Positions 44,624-54,133 of a stretch of 64,000 nucleotides of DNA are shown here, piece after piece. The number at the start of each line of letters is the position of its first letter. Position 1 is the first letter of the stretch. The stretch lies in NCBI RefSeq assembly GCF_900105325.1, contig NZ_FNSU01000003.1, positions 1,674,001 to 1,738,000 of the forward strand, read 5' to 3'. The position numbers and the translations under genes are program-made. Source of the stretch: Pseudomonas marginalis (GTDB taxonomy: Bacteria > Pseudomonadota > Gammaproteobacteria > Pseudomonadales > Pseudomonadaceae). The notes under the pieces are model-generated. The model made no database searches. It saw nothing but the letters and a program-made list of their open reading frames with translations, and was not told the origin of the DNA.

Positions 44624-45647
44624 TCAGGGTGAACAACATGTGCGGCGCAATCGCCAGGGCAATCGGCGCGCCGACGGCGTACAGGTGGTTGTCGCTGCTG
44701 TCCACCAGCAGCGGTTGCGGGCCGCCCACGTCCACCAACAGGCGGCTTTGCGCGCCCTGGAAAAACTGCGCCAATAGATGGCCGTGCAAGTGCCCTTCGC
44801 TCTCCATCACCCGCAAGTGTTCGGGGCGGCAGTACACCGTGTTGGGCACGTCGACGGCCTGCCACGGCAACTCGCCGCCGCAGACTTTCAGGCCATGGGC
44901 TGTTCGCGAGGTGACGGCAAAGGCATTGAGGTTGCCGACAAAACCGGCGACGAAGGCATTCGCCGGCTTTTGGTAGATCTCCCGTGGGCTGGCCAGTTGC
45001 GCGACGCGGCCGTGCTCCATCACCAGGATACGATCGCCCAGGGCCATGGCTTCGCCCTGGTCGTGGGTGACAAATACCGAGGTGATACCGAGGCCGCGCA
45101 GCAGTTCATTCAGCTCGCTGCGCAGGCGCTCACGCAATTGCGCATCCAGGGCGGCCAGCGGTTCATCCAGCAACAGCACTTTAGGGCGCGGCGCCAGGGC
45201 ACGGGCCAGGGCCACCCGTTGACGTTGGCCACCGGACAATTCGTGGATGCTGCGCTTGCCATGCTGTTGCAGGCCGACCAACTCCAGCAGTTCCTCACAG
45301 CGCTTGTTCCGCGCAAGCGGCGCCATGCCGCGAATCTTCAAGCCGTAGATGATATTGCCGGCCACATCGAGGTTGGGAAACAGCGCGTAGTTCTGGAACA
45401 CCATGCCCACGTCGCGGCGCTCGATGGGCAGGCGGGTGACGTCGTCGGTGCCGAAAAAAACCTGGCCCACATCCGGGCGTTCCAGGCCGGCAATCAGGCG
45501 CAAGGTGGTGGTCTTGCCGCAGCCGGACGGGCCGAGGATCGCCAGGGTCTCACCGCCTTCGACGGTCAGGTTCAGGTCATGCACAGCCACGGTGCCGTCG
45601 GCGAATGCCTTGCGACAGCCTTGCAGGCGGATAGTGATAGCGGTCAT
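44616..45647 (-). CDS. ABC transporter ATP-binding protein (spermidine/iron/phosphonate-type)
   Basis: The 343-residue ATPase has Walker A GPSGCGKT, signature LSGGQRQR, Walker B VLLLDEP and a C-terminal regulatory TOBE-like domain. It belongs to the group that includes PotA, FbpC and PhnT. It overlaps the permease gene upstream by 4 bp. A frame extension to 46454 is a shadow of the permease gene. Confidence 0.93.
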   Translation of the reverse strand: MTAITIRLQGCRKAFADGTVAVHDLNLTVEGGETLAILGPSGCGKTTTLRLIAGLERPDVGQVFFGTDDVTRLPIERRDVGMVFQNYALFPNLDVAGNIIYGLKIRGMAPLARNKRCEELLELVGLQQHGKRSIHELSGGQRQRVALARALAPRPKVLLLDEPLAALDAQLRERLRSELNELLRGLGITSVFVTHDQGEAMALGDRILVMEHGRVAQLASPREIYQKPANAFVAGFVGNLNAFAVTSRTAHGLKVCGGELPWQAVDVPNTVYCRPEHLRVMESEGHLHGHLLAQFFQGAQSRLLVDVGGPQPLLVDSSDNHLYAVGAPIALAIAPHMLFTLNA

Positions 45648-46438
45648 CGACGCTCTCCACGGGACAAACGAGCGCTGATGGCCTGCAACGCAATCAGCAG
45701 CGGCACGATCATCAGCAAAAAGATAAGGGTATAGGCGCTGGCGATTTCCAGGCGCGCCGAGGCGTAGCTGTCGGCCAGGCCCACGGGCAATGTCTTGGTC
45801 ATCGGCGTGTGGAGCATCCAGGTCAGGTTGAACTCCCCCAACGACAAGGTCACCACCATCAGCACGCCCGCCAGAATCCCCGCCCGGCAGTTGGGCACCA
45901 CCACGCTGAAAAAGCGCCTGATCGGCCCGGCGCCCAGACTGGCCGCCGCCTCTTCCAGCACCGGCAGTTGCTGGCGTTGCATCACCGCCATCACCGGACG
46001 TACCAGGAACGGCAAGGTGAACAACACATGGCCGACCAGGATGAACAGCCAACTGCTGCGAAACGTGCCGAACTGGCCATAGGTGAGCAGCAACGCCAGC
46101 GCACTGGCCAGCCCCGGCATCGCCACGGGCAGCACCATCAGCTCTTCGAAGGCACGGCTGAAGCGGTTGTTCATGCGCACCAGCGCATAGGCCGCCGGCA
46201 CGCCGATCACGCAGACACACACCGCGCACGCCAGGGCCAATTGCAACGACAGCCATACGGTGGGCGAATAGGCCTGCCATACCTGGATCAGCCAGTCGAA
46301 CGTCAGGCCGCTGGACAGGCCGACGAAGAAATTGCGCGTCAACCCGGCCAGCAACGACATCAGCACCGGCACCAGCATGAACGCGCACACCAGCAGGGTG
46401 AACAGCAGTTGCATCACAAACAGCGATGAGCGTTTCAC
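45644..46438 (-). CDS. ABC transporter permease (second subunit)
   Basis: The 264-residue protein has six hydrophobic segments and the EAA-loop region EEAAASLGAGPIRRFFSVVVP typical of binding-protein-dependent permeases. The GTG start at 46438 overlaps the stop of the other permease gene; an ATG at 46414 is an alternative. Confidence 0.9.
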   Translation of the reverse strand: MKRSSLFVMQLLFTLLVCAFMLVPVLMSLLAGLTRNFFVGLSSGLTFDWLIQVWQAYSPTVWLSLQLALACAVCVCVIGVPAAYALVRMNNRFSRAFEELMVLPVAMPGLASALALLLTYGQFGTFRSSWLFILVGHVLFTLPFLVRPVMAVMQRQQLPVLEEAAASLGAGPIRRFFSVVVPNCRAGILAGVLMVVTLSLGEFNLTWMLHTPMTKTLPVGLADSYASARLEIASAYTLIFLLMIVPLLIALQAISARLSRGERR

Positions 46439-47253
46439 AAGACCGTCCCCGCATTTTTCACCAGGCGTCGCGTGAGCAACAGCACCGCCCAGGTCACCGC
46501 GCCGAGCACCACCGACAACGCGGCGGCGACGGCAAAATTGGCGTAGTTGGTGAATACATTGTAGATCGCCACCGGGGTTACATTCAGGCGCGTGCCCAAG
46601 GTGAACGCGGTGCCGAACGCGCCCATGGACGTGGCGAAGCAGATCGCACCGCAGGACGCCAACGCCGGCGCCAGGCCCGGCACGATCACGTCGCAGACCA
46701 CCCGCCAGTGCCCTGCTCCCAGCGAATGCGCGGCTTCTTCCAGGCTGCGGTCGAGGCTTTCGCACGCGGCCATCACCGTGAGGATCACCCGCGGAATCGA
46801 GAAGTACAGGTAGCCGACAAACAGCCCGGCCAGCGAGTAGGCAAAGATCCAGCGCTCACCGGCCAATTGCAGGCCCAGGGACGCCAGCAACCCCTGGCGC
46901 CCGGCCAGCAGGATCACCAGGAAGCCCACCACCACCCCCGGAAACGCCAGGGGAAACGTGAGCAACGCCACCAACGCCGAGCGCCCGAAAAACTGCTGGC
47001 GCGCGAGGAACACGCCGCTGATGCCACCGATCAACAACGCGGTGAACGTCACCACGATGGCCAGCACGCAGGTCTGCGCCAGGCTGCCCAGGTACTGCGC
47101 GCTGCTGAGCACCTGCCAATAGCCGCTGCCGTGGCTGTCGCGGCTATCGGCGCCGAGCACCATCAAGTGTGCCAGCGGCAGCAGCCAGAACGCGAACAGC
47201 ACTGCAAAGGCCGGGGCCAGCGCCCAGGCTGCCTGTTTTGCCGATGCAGCCAC
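46435..47253 (-). CDS. ABC transporter permease (first subunit)
   Basis: The 272-residue protein has six or so membrane helices and the EAA-loop EEAAHSLGAGHWRVVCDVIVP. It starts with GTG one base from the binding-protein stop codon and ends overlapping the second permease gene. Confidence 0.9.
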   Translation of the reverse strand: MAASAKQAAWALAPAFAVLFAFWLLPLAHLMVLGADSRDSHGSGYWQVLSSAQYLGSLAQTCVLAIVVTFTALLIGGISGVFLARQQFFGRSALVALLTFPLAFPGVVVGFLVILLAGRQGLLASLGLQLAGERWIFAYSLAGLFVGYLYFSIPRVILTVMAACESLDRSLEEAAHSLGAGHWRVVCDVIVPGLAPALASCGAICFATSMGAFGTAFTLGTRLNVTPVAIYNVFTNYANFAVAAALSVVLGAVTWAVLLLTRRLVKNAGTVL

Positions 47254-48258
47254 TTACTTGACCTCGTTCAGGTAACGGGCGGCGAAGGCTTCCTGCACAG
47301 CGGCCATTTTCTGATAGTCCACCACACCGGCGCGGGCGTAATCGCTGTCGGGCAGGAACTGCGCGGCGACATCGGCCGGCATGTTCACTGGGCGTACCGG
47401 GCGCAAGTACGCCTTGGCCCAGAGGGCCTGGCCTTGGTCCGACAATACGAAGTCCAGCACCTTCTCGCCATTGGCGCGGTGCGGTGCGTTGGCCACCAGG
47501 CTCATCACATAGGGCACGCTGATGCTGCCTTCCTTGGGGATCACGAAGGCGACGTTGGCGTTGTCCTTGTAGCGGGCGCGGTAGGCGTTGAAGTCGTAGT
47601 CCACCAGGATCGGCAACTCGCCGGACAGTACCCGCGCATAGGCGGTCTGCTTGGGCACGATGGGGGCGTTTTTCGCCAGTTTCTGGAAGTAGTCGATGGC
47701 CGGGGCGAAGTTGTCCAGGTCGCCGCCCATTGCGCGGTTGATCGCCACGGCAGAGACGTAACCGACGAAGGCGCTGGACGGGTCCAGGTAGCCGACCATG
47801 CCTTTATATTCAGGCTTGAGCAGGTCGGCCCAGCTTTGCGGCACCGGCAGGCCACCCAATGCCTCGACGTTGACCATGATGCCCAGGGTGCCGGAGTGGA
47901 TCGCAAACCACTGGCCGGCGGGGTCTTTCAACCCGGCGGGGATCTGTTCCCAGCCCTTGGGCTTATAACCCTCGACCACGCCGGCCTTTTGCGCCTGCAA
48001 GCCGAAGGTCACGCCGTAGTAGACCACGTCGGCGACGGGCGCGGCCTTTTCGGCCACCAGTTGCGCCAGGGACTGGCCGGAGTTCTTGTTGTCCAGCGGC
48101 ACCTGCACACCGGTGCTGGCGGCGATGGCCTTGAGCTGGGTGCCCCAGTCGGCCCAGTCCGGCGGGCAGTTGTAGCAAATCGCGGTGTCGGCGGCCTGGG
48201 CCAGGCTGGCCACACCGCAGAGCAGCACGGTGGCCAGGGTTTTACTGAATGCGCGCAT
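47254..48258 (-). CDS. ABC transporter substrate-binding protein (family 1)
   Basis: The 334-residue periplasmic protein has a signal peptide ending LAQAADT (about residue 22). It is a family 1 binding protein of the ferric iron/2-aminoethylphosphonate type (AfuA/PhnS-like). The mature N-terminus CYNCPPDWADWG is unusual. With the phosphoesterase at the end of the operon, a phosphorus-containing substrate is plausible, not proven. GAGGAG lies 8 bp before ATG 48258. Confidence 0.88.
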   Translation of the reverse strand: MRAFSKTLATVLLCGVASLAQAADTAICYNCPPDWADWGTQLKAIAASTGVQVPLDNKNSGQSLAQLVAEKAAPVADVVYYGVTFGLQAQKAGVVEGYKPKGWEQIPAGLKDPAGQWFAIHSGTLGIMVNVEALGGLPVPQSWADLLKPEYKGMVGYLDPSSAFVGYVSAVAINRAMGGDLDNFAPAIDYFQKLAKNAPIVPKQTAYARVLSGELPILVDYDFNAYRARYKDNANVAFVIPKEGSISVPYVMSLVANAPHRANGEKVLDFVLSDQGQALWAKAYLRPVRPVNMPADVAAQFLPDSDYARAGVVDYQKMAAVQEAFAARYLNEVK

Positions 48259-49261
48259 CAAGGGACTCCTCAAAGGGTTGGGTACTTTCGCCCGGCCGGA
48301 TATGGCAAGGCAGGCAATGGGAAATGGGATCGTTGCCGGCGATCTGCGCCAGCAGTTGGTCAATCACCGTGCTGGCCAGCAGCGCGATGGGCTGTACCAC
48401 GCTGCACAGGGTCGGGTGCATCTGGGTGCCGAGGGCGATGCCGTCAAAGCCCATCACCGACAGTTGCCCAGGTACATTCCAGGCGTTGCGGCGCAGCTCG
48501 GCGATCAGGCTGATAGCCAGGAAATCGTTGGAACACACCAGCGCGCTGGGGGCGTCGGGGCCGTTGAGGTACGGCTGGATGGCAGCGAATTCAGCCTGGG
48601 TATGGGCGGGCATTTCGATCACCGCGCGGCTTTTGAGACCGTATGCCTTCATCGCGTCGCAGTAACCGGCATAGCGCAGGCGTGCGCGGTCGGACTGCAA
48701 GGCGGGGCCGGCGACCATGCTGATGCGTCGATGACCGGCCTCCAGCAGGTAACGCGTGGCCAAGGCCATGCCGGCGCGGTTGTCCACCGACACGGCGCTG
48801 TAGTTGGGGTTGCTCGGTTGGTGATAGGCCAGCACGAACGGCGTCCGTTCGGTATTCAGGCTGCTGAGCACGCTGTTGCTTTCGGCATCGGTGACCGTCA
48901 GCACCAGGCCATCGACGCGCTGGCGCAGCAGTTCTTCCACTACGATGCACTCGCGCTCGCTGCTGTAGTCGGTGGTCGCCAGCACCAGGCTGTAGCCACG
49001 CAAACGTGCGGCACGCTCCATGGCCTGGAACTGTTCGGCGAACACCGGGTTGAGCAGGTTGGGCACCACCACGCCGATCAACTGGGTCGTTTGCAGGCGC
49101 AGTTGGCGGCCGAGCAGGTTGGGCCGAAACCCCAACTCCCGGGCAGCGGCGAACACCTGCTCACGGGTCGCCGGGCGCACCTGGTCGGGGGAGGCAAAGG
49201 TACGAGCGGCAGTCGCGCGGGAAACGCCGGCCAGTCGCGCGACGTCTTTCAAATCAGTCAT
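48242..49261 (-). CDS. LacI family transcriptional regulator
   Basis: The 339-residue protein has a LacI-type helix-turn-helix (DLKDVARLAGVSRATAARTF, residues 3-22) and a periplasmic-binding-like ligand domain. Its 3' end overlaps the binding protein start by 17 bp, so it is the first gene of the operon it probably regulates. The ATG at 49261 is preferred to a GTG two codons earlier. Confidence 0.92.
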   Translation of the reverse strand: MTDLKDVARLAGVSRATAARTFASPDQVRPATREQVFAAARELGFRPNLLGRQLRLQTTQLIGVVVPNLLNPVFAEQFQAMERAARLRGYSLVLATTDYSSERECIVVEELLRQRVDGLVLTVTDAESNSVLSSLNTERTPFVLAYHQPSNPNYSAVSVDNRAGMALATRYLLEAGHRRISMVAGPALQSDRARLRYAGYCDAMKAYGLKSRAVIEMPAHTQAEFAAIQPYLNGPDAPSALVCSNDFLAISLIAELRRNAWNVPGQLSVMGFDGIALGTQMHPTLCSVVQPIALLASTVIDQLLAQIAGNDPISHCLPCHIRPGESTQPFEESLDARIQ

Positions 49262-49400
49262 GGTCACTCGCTTGAGATCGATCTCATTGGCGAGGACAGT
49301 AACGGCGAAATGTGGCAGGAAGGTGGTGGGCAGATGACGGTTTGATGGCAGCCAGGCCCGGGCACGCTCTTACGAAAACCAATCCACCTCACGGCCACAC

Positions 49401-49890
49401 CCCCGTAGCAGCTGCCGAGCGCAAGCGAGGCTGCGTCGGGCGCGCTGCCGATTCAGGATCGAGTCGCGGCCGACGCAGCCTCGCCGGGGCTCGACAGCTG
49501 CTACGAAAAGCATCCATCTCACGGCCTCACCCCCGTAGCAGCTGCCGAGCGCAAGCGAGGCTGCGTCGGGCGCGCTGCCGATTCAAGTCCGAGCCGCGGC
49601 CGACGCAGCCTCGTCGGGGCTCGACAGCTGCTACGAAAACCAATCCACCTCACGGCCCCCCCCCGTAGCAGCTGCCGAGCGCAAGCGAGGCTGCGTCGGG
49701 CGCGCTGCCGATTCAGGATCGAGTCGCGGCCGACGCAGCCTCGCCGGGGCTCGACAGCTGCTACGAAAACCAATCCACCTCACGGCCACACCCCCCGTAG
49801 CAGCTGCCGAGCGCAAGCGAGGCTGCGTCAGGCGCGCTGCCGATTCAAGTCCGAGCCGCGGCCAACGCGGCCTCGCCGGGGCTCGACAGC
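49401..49890. repeat. Tandem array of four palindromic units of about 130 bp
   Basis: CCCCGTAGCAGCTGCCGAGC recurs at 49401, 49531, 49661 and 49793. Each unit is an inverted repeat (GTAGCAGCTG...CAGCTGCTAC) around a GCGCGCTGCCGATTCA core, with a conserved linker AACCAATCCACCTCACGGCC. Units differ by a few bases; the fourth is diverged at its 3' end. The arms match the REPIN inside nirD. The 49270-49980 gap holds no gene; open frames across it follow the repeat. Confidence 0.93.
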
Positions 49891-49980
49891 CGCGGGTTTG
49901 CGCGGTGTTGGATAGGACGGTAGCTGCATGCGATCGCGCTGAAAGCAGGCAAGCCTGCTGGCTCTATCCGCCGGTCCTCG

Positions 49981-50649
49981 TCAGGCACGAATCACCAGGC
50001 CCTCCTCAGCCGCGATCGCCAGGATGTCTTTGGCTGAAACGTTGAGCCAGGTATCTGCATCAGGCGCTCCTACCGATGCCAACCATAATCCGACCACCTG
50101 ATAACCCAAGGCATACCCCAGCCATCGAGGCTTGTCGCCGGTGCCAAAAAACCAGGTGCTGTGATCGTAGTACGTCGCCTCAAGCTCTCTAAGGTGTGCA
50201 GGAAAACGCCTGAGTGCATCAAGGCTGAACGCCCTCTCCCACGCCTCGGCTTCGCTGCCCAGCACATGCTGTACAAACCGTCCCGCCAGACCTTCGCTGA
50301 CCAGGGCCTCCCCCAGCGTCCAGCCATACCCCGGTCCAGCCATGCGCAGGCAATGATGCACCTCATGCACCACATGCCGACTCATTGCGCCGCCTTCGAG
50401 GCTCGTGGCGAAATTTGGGTTGTCGGGGTCCAGGGTCAGGGAGAACATCGTGCTGCGATAAGCACGGCCAACCAGGCCCAACTCCGGGATGGTTTCGCCC
50501 GGCAGCCGTTGAATCAGAACATCCAAGCGTGGTGGTGGCATCACTTGGGAGATCCCCCGGTAGGCAACATCGAACGCTTGCATCAATGCCTTGCGATGCG
50601 TGGCCAACGAGCCCGATGCTTCCAACCAGTGCAGTGTCCACGCGTCCAT
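49981..50649 (-). CDS. DUF2268 predicted Zn-dependent protease-like protein
   Basis: The 222-residue protein has an HEVHH motif in RHVVHEVHHCLRM, a likely metal site, and a later glutamate-rich GEALVSEGLAGRF, as in DUF2268 proteins. GAGAGGTGAGA just upstream supports ATG 50649 over a GTG two codons before. Substrate unknown. Confidence 0.87.
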   Translation of the reverse strand: MDAWTLHWLEASGSLATHRKALMQAFDVAYRGISQVMPPPRLDVLIQRLPGETIPELGLVGRAYRSTMFSLTLDPDNPNFATSLEGGAMSRHVVHEVHHCLRMAGPGYGWTLGEALVSEGLAGRFVQHVLGSEAEAWERAFSLDALRRFPAHLRELEATYYDHSTWFFGTGDKPRWLGYALGYQVVGLWLASVGAPDADTWLNVSAKDILAIAAEEGLVIRA

Positions 50650-50834
50650 TCTCACCTCTCGTCATCCCAACGTCGTGTCGTCACCCCAGTGGCTCATCAT
50701 ACCCACGGGCTGTCACATTGGCAGGTCAGATTAAAAGCGGCGCAGCAAAATCCGCCCACTAACCTTTCGATTCGATCCAAGTGCGGGCACAATGCGTGTC
50801 CTTTTTTGGCAGGCACCGCCGCAGGCTCTCAAAA

Positions 50835-51932
50835 ATGATCAAAACGCCGTACTACCTCATCGATAAACAGAAGCTTCTGGTCAACATGCAGAAGATTGCT
50901 TACGTGCGCGAGCAGTCCGGCGCCAAGGCCCTGCTGGCGCTCAAGTGCTTTGCCACCTGGTCGGTGTTCGACCTGATGCAGGAATACATGGACGGCACTA
51001 CCTCGTCGTCGCTGTATGAGTTGAAGCTCGGTCGCCAGAAGTTCGAAGGTGAGGCGCACGCCTACAGCGTGGCCTGGGCCGATGATGAAATCGAAGAGAT
51101 GCTCGATAACTGCGACAAGATCATCTTCAACTCCATCAGCCAGCTGCAGCGTTTTGCCGAACGCAGCGAAGGCAAGACCCGCGGCCTGCGCGTCAACCCG
51201 CAGGTGAGCAGCTCCGACTACCTGCTGGCCGACCCGGCGCGTCCGTTCAGCCGCCTGGGCGAATGGGACCCGGTGAAGATCGAAGGCGTGATCGAGCAGA
51301 TCTCCGGCTTCATGTTCCACAACAACTGCGAGAACGGCGACTTCAACCTGTTCGACCAGATGCTGAACACCATCGAAGAACGCTTCGGCGCGCTGCTGCA
51401 CAAGGTCAACTGGGTCAGCCTCGGCGGCGGCATCCACTTCACCGGTGAAGGCTATGCCATCGACGCCTTCTGCCAGCGCCTCAAGGCGTTCTCGCAGAAG
51501 TATGACGTGCAGGTCTACCTGGAACCCGGCGAAGCAGCGATCACCAACAGCGCCTCCCTGGAAGTCACCGTGCTCGACACCCTCTACAACGGCAAAAACC
51601 TCGCCGTCGTGGACAGCTCCATCGAAGCTCACCTGCTGGACCTGCTGATCTACCGCCTCAACGCCAAGCTGGCACCGAGCGACGGGGAACACACCTACAT
51701 GGTGTGCGGCAAATCCTGCCTGGCGGGGGACATCTTCGGCGAGTATCAATTTGATCGTCCGCTGGCCATCGGCGATCGGCTGTCGTTCATCGACACCGCG
51801 GGCTACACCATGGTCAAGAAAAATTGGTTCAACGGCCTGAAAATGCCGTCCATCGTAGTGAAACAACTCGACGGTACAGTCGAAGTGGTTCGTGAATTTG
51901 GTTACGACGACTACCTGTCCAGCCTTTCGTAA
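50835..51932 (+). CDS. nspC: Carboxynorspermidine/carboxyspermidine decarboxylase
   Basis: The 365-residue PLP enzyme of the alanine racemase fold has Lys37 in LALKCFATW as the likely PLP lysine, and the C-terminal YMVCGKSCLAGD motif with the active-site Cys. It decarboxylates carboxyspermidine to spermidine, the alternative to SpeD/SpeE. The dehydrogenase follows 28 bp downstream. The ATG at 50835 gives the canonical N-terminus IKTPYYLIDK. Confidence 0.95.
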   Translation: MIKTPYYLIDKQKLLVNMQKIAYVREQSGAKALLALKCFATWSVFDLMQEYMDGTTSSSLYELKLGRQKFEGEAHAYSVAWADDEIEEMLDNCDKIIFNSISQLQRFAERSEGKTRGLRVNPQVSSSDYLLADPARPFSRLGEWDPVKIEGVIEQISGFMFHNNCENGDFNLFDQMLNTIEERFGALLHKVNWVSLGGGIHFTGEGYAIDAFCQRLKAFSQKYDVQVYLEPGEAAITNSASLEVTVLDTLYNGKNLAVVDSSIEAHLLDLLIYRLNAKLAPSDGEHTYMVCGKSCLAGDIFGEYQFDRPLAIGDRLSFIDTAGYTMVKKNWFNGLKMPSIVVKQLDGTVEVVREFGYDDYLSSLS

Positions 51933-51960
51933 GCTGGCGGATATAGGAGAAATAAAGCAA

Positions 51961-53205
51961 TTGAAAAAGAACGTTCTTATCATTGGTGCAGGAGGTGTCG
52001 CCAAGGTGGTGGCCCACAAGTGCGCGCAGCACAACGACGAACTCGGTCGTATTGCTATCGCGTCGCGCAACATCTCCAAATGCCAGGCCATCATCGACAG
52101 CGTCAAGGCCAAGGGTAGCCTCAAGGTTCCCGCCGACATCCAGGCCTTCGCGCTCAACGCCCTGGACGTGGAAGCGACCAAGGCCCTGATCCGCGAGACC
52201 GAATCCCAGATCGTCATCAACGTGGGTTCCGCGTTCCTCAACATGTCGGTACTGCGTGCCTGCATCGACACCGGCGTCGCCTACCTCGACACCGCCATCC
52301 ACGAAGAGCCGGGCAAGGTCTGCGAGACCCCGCCGTGGTACGGCAACTACGAATGGAACCACCTGGAAGAGTGCAAACAGAAGAACATCACCGCCATCCT
52401 TGGCGTGGGCTTCGACCCGGGTGTCGTCAACGCGTATGCCGCGCTGGCGCAGCAACAGCATTTCGACCGCATTGATTCGATCGACATCCTCGACGTCAAT
52501 GCCGGCTCCCATGGCAAATACTTCGCCACCAACTTCGACCCGGAAATCAACTTCCGCGAATTCACCGGGCAGGTGTGGAGCTGGCAGAACAGCCAGTGGA
52601 CCAGCAACACCATGTTCGAAGTCAAACGCACCGACGACCTGCCGGTCGTGGGTTCGCAGAACCTCTACCTCACCGGCCACGATGAAGTGCACTCGCTGTC
52701 GAAAAACCTCGACGTGCCCAACGTGCGGTTCTGGATGAGCTTCGGCGAACACTACATCAACGTGTTCACCGTGCTGAAAAACCTCGGCCTGCTCTCCGAG
52801 AAGCCGGTCACCACCGCCGAAGGCCTGGAAGTGGTGCCGTTGAAAGTGGTCAAGGCCGTGCTGCCCGACCCGTCTTCGCTCGCCCCGGGCTACACCGGCA
52901 AGACCTGCATCGGCGACCTGGTCAAAGGCACCAAGGATGGCCAGCCACGCGAGATGTTCATCTACAACGTGGCGTGCCACGAAGAAGCCTTTGCCGAGAC
53001 GGACAGCCAGGGCATCTCCTACACCGCAGGCGTTCCACCGGTAGCCGCAGCGCTGCTGGTCGCCCGGGGCGAGTGGGATGTGAAACACATGGCCAACGTC
53101 GAGGAACTGCCGGCTGAGCCGTTTCTCAAGGCGCTGGACGTGATGGGCCTGCCGACTCGCATCAAGGACGAGAACGGTGATCGGGCCTGGGATGCGATTG
53201 CCTGA
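51961..53205 (+). CDS. Carboxynorspermidine/carboxyspermidine dehydrogenase
   Basis: The 414-residue protein of the saccharopine dehydrogenase-like family has an N-terminal NAD(P)-binding site GAGGVAKVVA (residues 9-18). It condenses aspartate semialdehyde and a diamine to carboxyspermidine. The start codon is TTG at 51961, with AGGAGA 10 bp upstream. It forms an operon with nspC, ended by a strong terminator. Confidence 0.94.
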   Translation: MKKNVLIIGAGGVAKVVAHKCAQHNDELGRIAIASRNISKCQAIIDSVKAKGSLKVPADIQAFALNALDVEATKALIRETESQIVINVGSAFLNMSVLRACIDTGVAYLDTAIHEEPGKVCETPPWYGNYEWNHLEECKQKNITAILGVGFDPGVVNAYAALAQQQHFDRIDSIDILDVNAGSHGKYFATNFDPEINFREFTGQVWSWQNSQWTSNTMFEVKRTDDLPVVGSQNLYLTGHDEVHSLSKNLDVPNVRFWMSFGEHYINVFTVLKNLGLLSEKPVTTAEGLEVVPLKVVKAVLPDPSSLAPGYTGKTCIGDLVKGTKDGQPREMFIYNVACHEEAFAETDSQGISYTAGVPPVAAALLVARGEWDVKHMANVEELPAEPFLKALDVMGLPTRIKDENGDRAWDAIA

Positions 53206-53225
53206 TAGGCGATAGCTGACCGAAC

Positions 53226-53259
53226 AAAAAAATGCGCCCTCAGGGGCGCATTTTTTGTT
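53226..53259 (+). terminator. Rho-independent terminator after the carboxyspermidine operon
   Basis: The stem AAATGCGCCC / GGGCGCATTT with a 4-base TCAG loop and a T-run forms a typical terminator 20 bp after the stop codon. The A-run on the other side lets it work in both directions. Confidence 0.93.
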
Positions 53260-53295
53260 TGGGGTAGGTAGCGATTACAAACCAATGAAGATCCA

Positions 53296-53558
53296 AATGT
53301 GGGAGGGGGCTTTTGTGGTGAGCGGGCTTGCCCCGCGCTGGGCTGCGAAGCGGCCCCAAAACCGGCCAATGGGTTATGACTGAAAAAACGCGGTGCCTGG
53401 ATTGGGGCTGCTTCGCAGCCCAGCGCGGGGCAAGCCCGCTCACCACAGAGTTATGTATAAGCCTTTAAGAGTTGTGTAGATACTCATGCCCGATGAGGCC
53501 GTGTCAGTTGATGCATCTTGGCTGACACACTGCTATCAGGGGCAAGCCCCTCCCACAG
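53296..53558. repeat. REP cluster
   Basis: A GTGGGAGGGGGC half-copy is followed by an inverted pair of GCGGGCTTGCCCCGC copies (53316-53447) and a further REP with the spacer GCCGTGTCAGTTGATGCATC ending CCCCTCCCAC at 53556. It fills the left half of the gap between the terminator and the DUF6124 gene. Confidence 0.83.
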
Positions 53559-53574
53559 GGATAGCACTTCGCCC

Positions 53575-53882
53575 CAGACTCTCAGAGTTTTCCCACGACT
53601 GTTTCAGGTTGTCGCTCGGAACGCGGCTGACTAACCTCTGCGCCGTCGCTGCCAATTCAGCGACCGGATTTGACCGTCCGGCCTTGTTAACGAACTGCTA
53701 CGCCCTGCACCTATCCCAGGCGTTTTTTTTGTGCCTGAGGTATCGTGTCGCGGCAGTTGTGCGCGGGATACTTTCGGGTATGCCGGGTTCGTTGACAACC
53801 GGTCGGTCAACCCGCGTACAGCTGCCACCCTCTTCGTTTGACCGCGAACGCTGGCGGCTCCACTTGTCGACGGAGTTCCACC
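53575..53882 (+). other. Leader region of the DUF6124 gene, with two stem-loops
   Basis: This stretch has no convincing gene. Two adjacent hairpins are visible: GTCGCTG/CAGCGAC (53645-53664, loop CCAATT) and CCGGA/TCCGG (53664-53681). A T8 run follows at about 53725-53731. It is likely a transcribed leader or promoter region of the small downstream gene; I can give no function. Confidence 0.55.
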
Positions 53883-54122
53883 ATGATTAAAGACACCCCA
53901 AATCCTCCAGATAAACTCTTCACCGTGCGCCCCGACCTGGGCACGGAAACCCTGCTGGTCAACGCCTCCCAGGATCTATCCTCCATCACCGATATCGCCA
54001 CGCACCTGGCCTTTGAAATCGACGGAGCACAACGCAATGTGGCGTTGGGCATCTGCCGAATGCTGGAAGGTGTGCAACTGTTGGTAGACAAAGCACTGGA
54101 TGACGCCCATCCAGCGGCATGA
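53883..54122 (+). CDS. DUF6124 family small protein
   Basis: The 79-residue protein begins MIKDTPNPPDKLFTVRP, the characteristic start of a Pseudomonas family of short proteins (DUF6124, formerly DUF3077-like), and ends with a helical LLVDKALDDAH. GGAG lies 7 bp before the ATG. Function unknown. An ATG 45 bp upstream was rejected. Confidence 0.87.
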   Translation: MIKDTPNPPDKLFTVRPDLGTETLLVNASQDLSSITDIATHLAFEIDGAQRNVALGICRMLEGVQLLVDKALDDAHPAA

Positions 54123-54133
54123 CACCCAGATCA

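Noticed and set aside
45648..46454. N-terminal extension of the ABC ATPase to a 612-residue protein
   Set aside because: The extension overlaps two permease genes in another frame and lacks domain character; the ATPase has a good start at 45647.
49401..49890. CRISPR or integron attC array
   Set aside because: The 130-bp units are almost entirely conserved including linkers, contain no variable spacers or gene cassettes, and no integrase is nearby.
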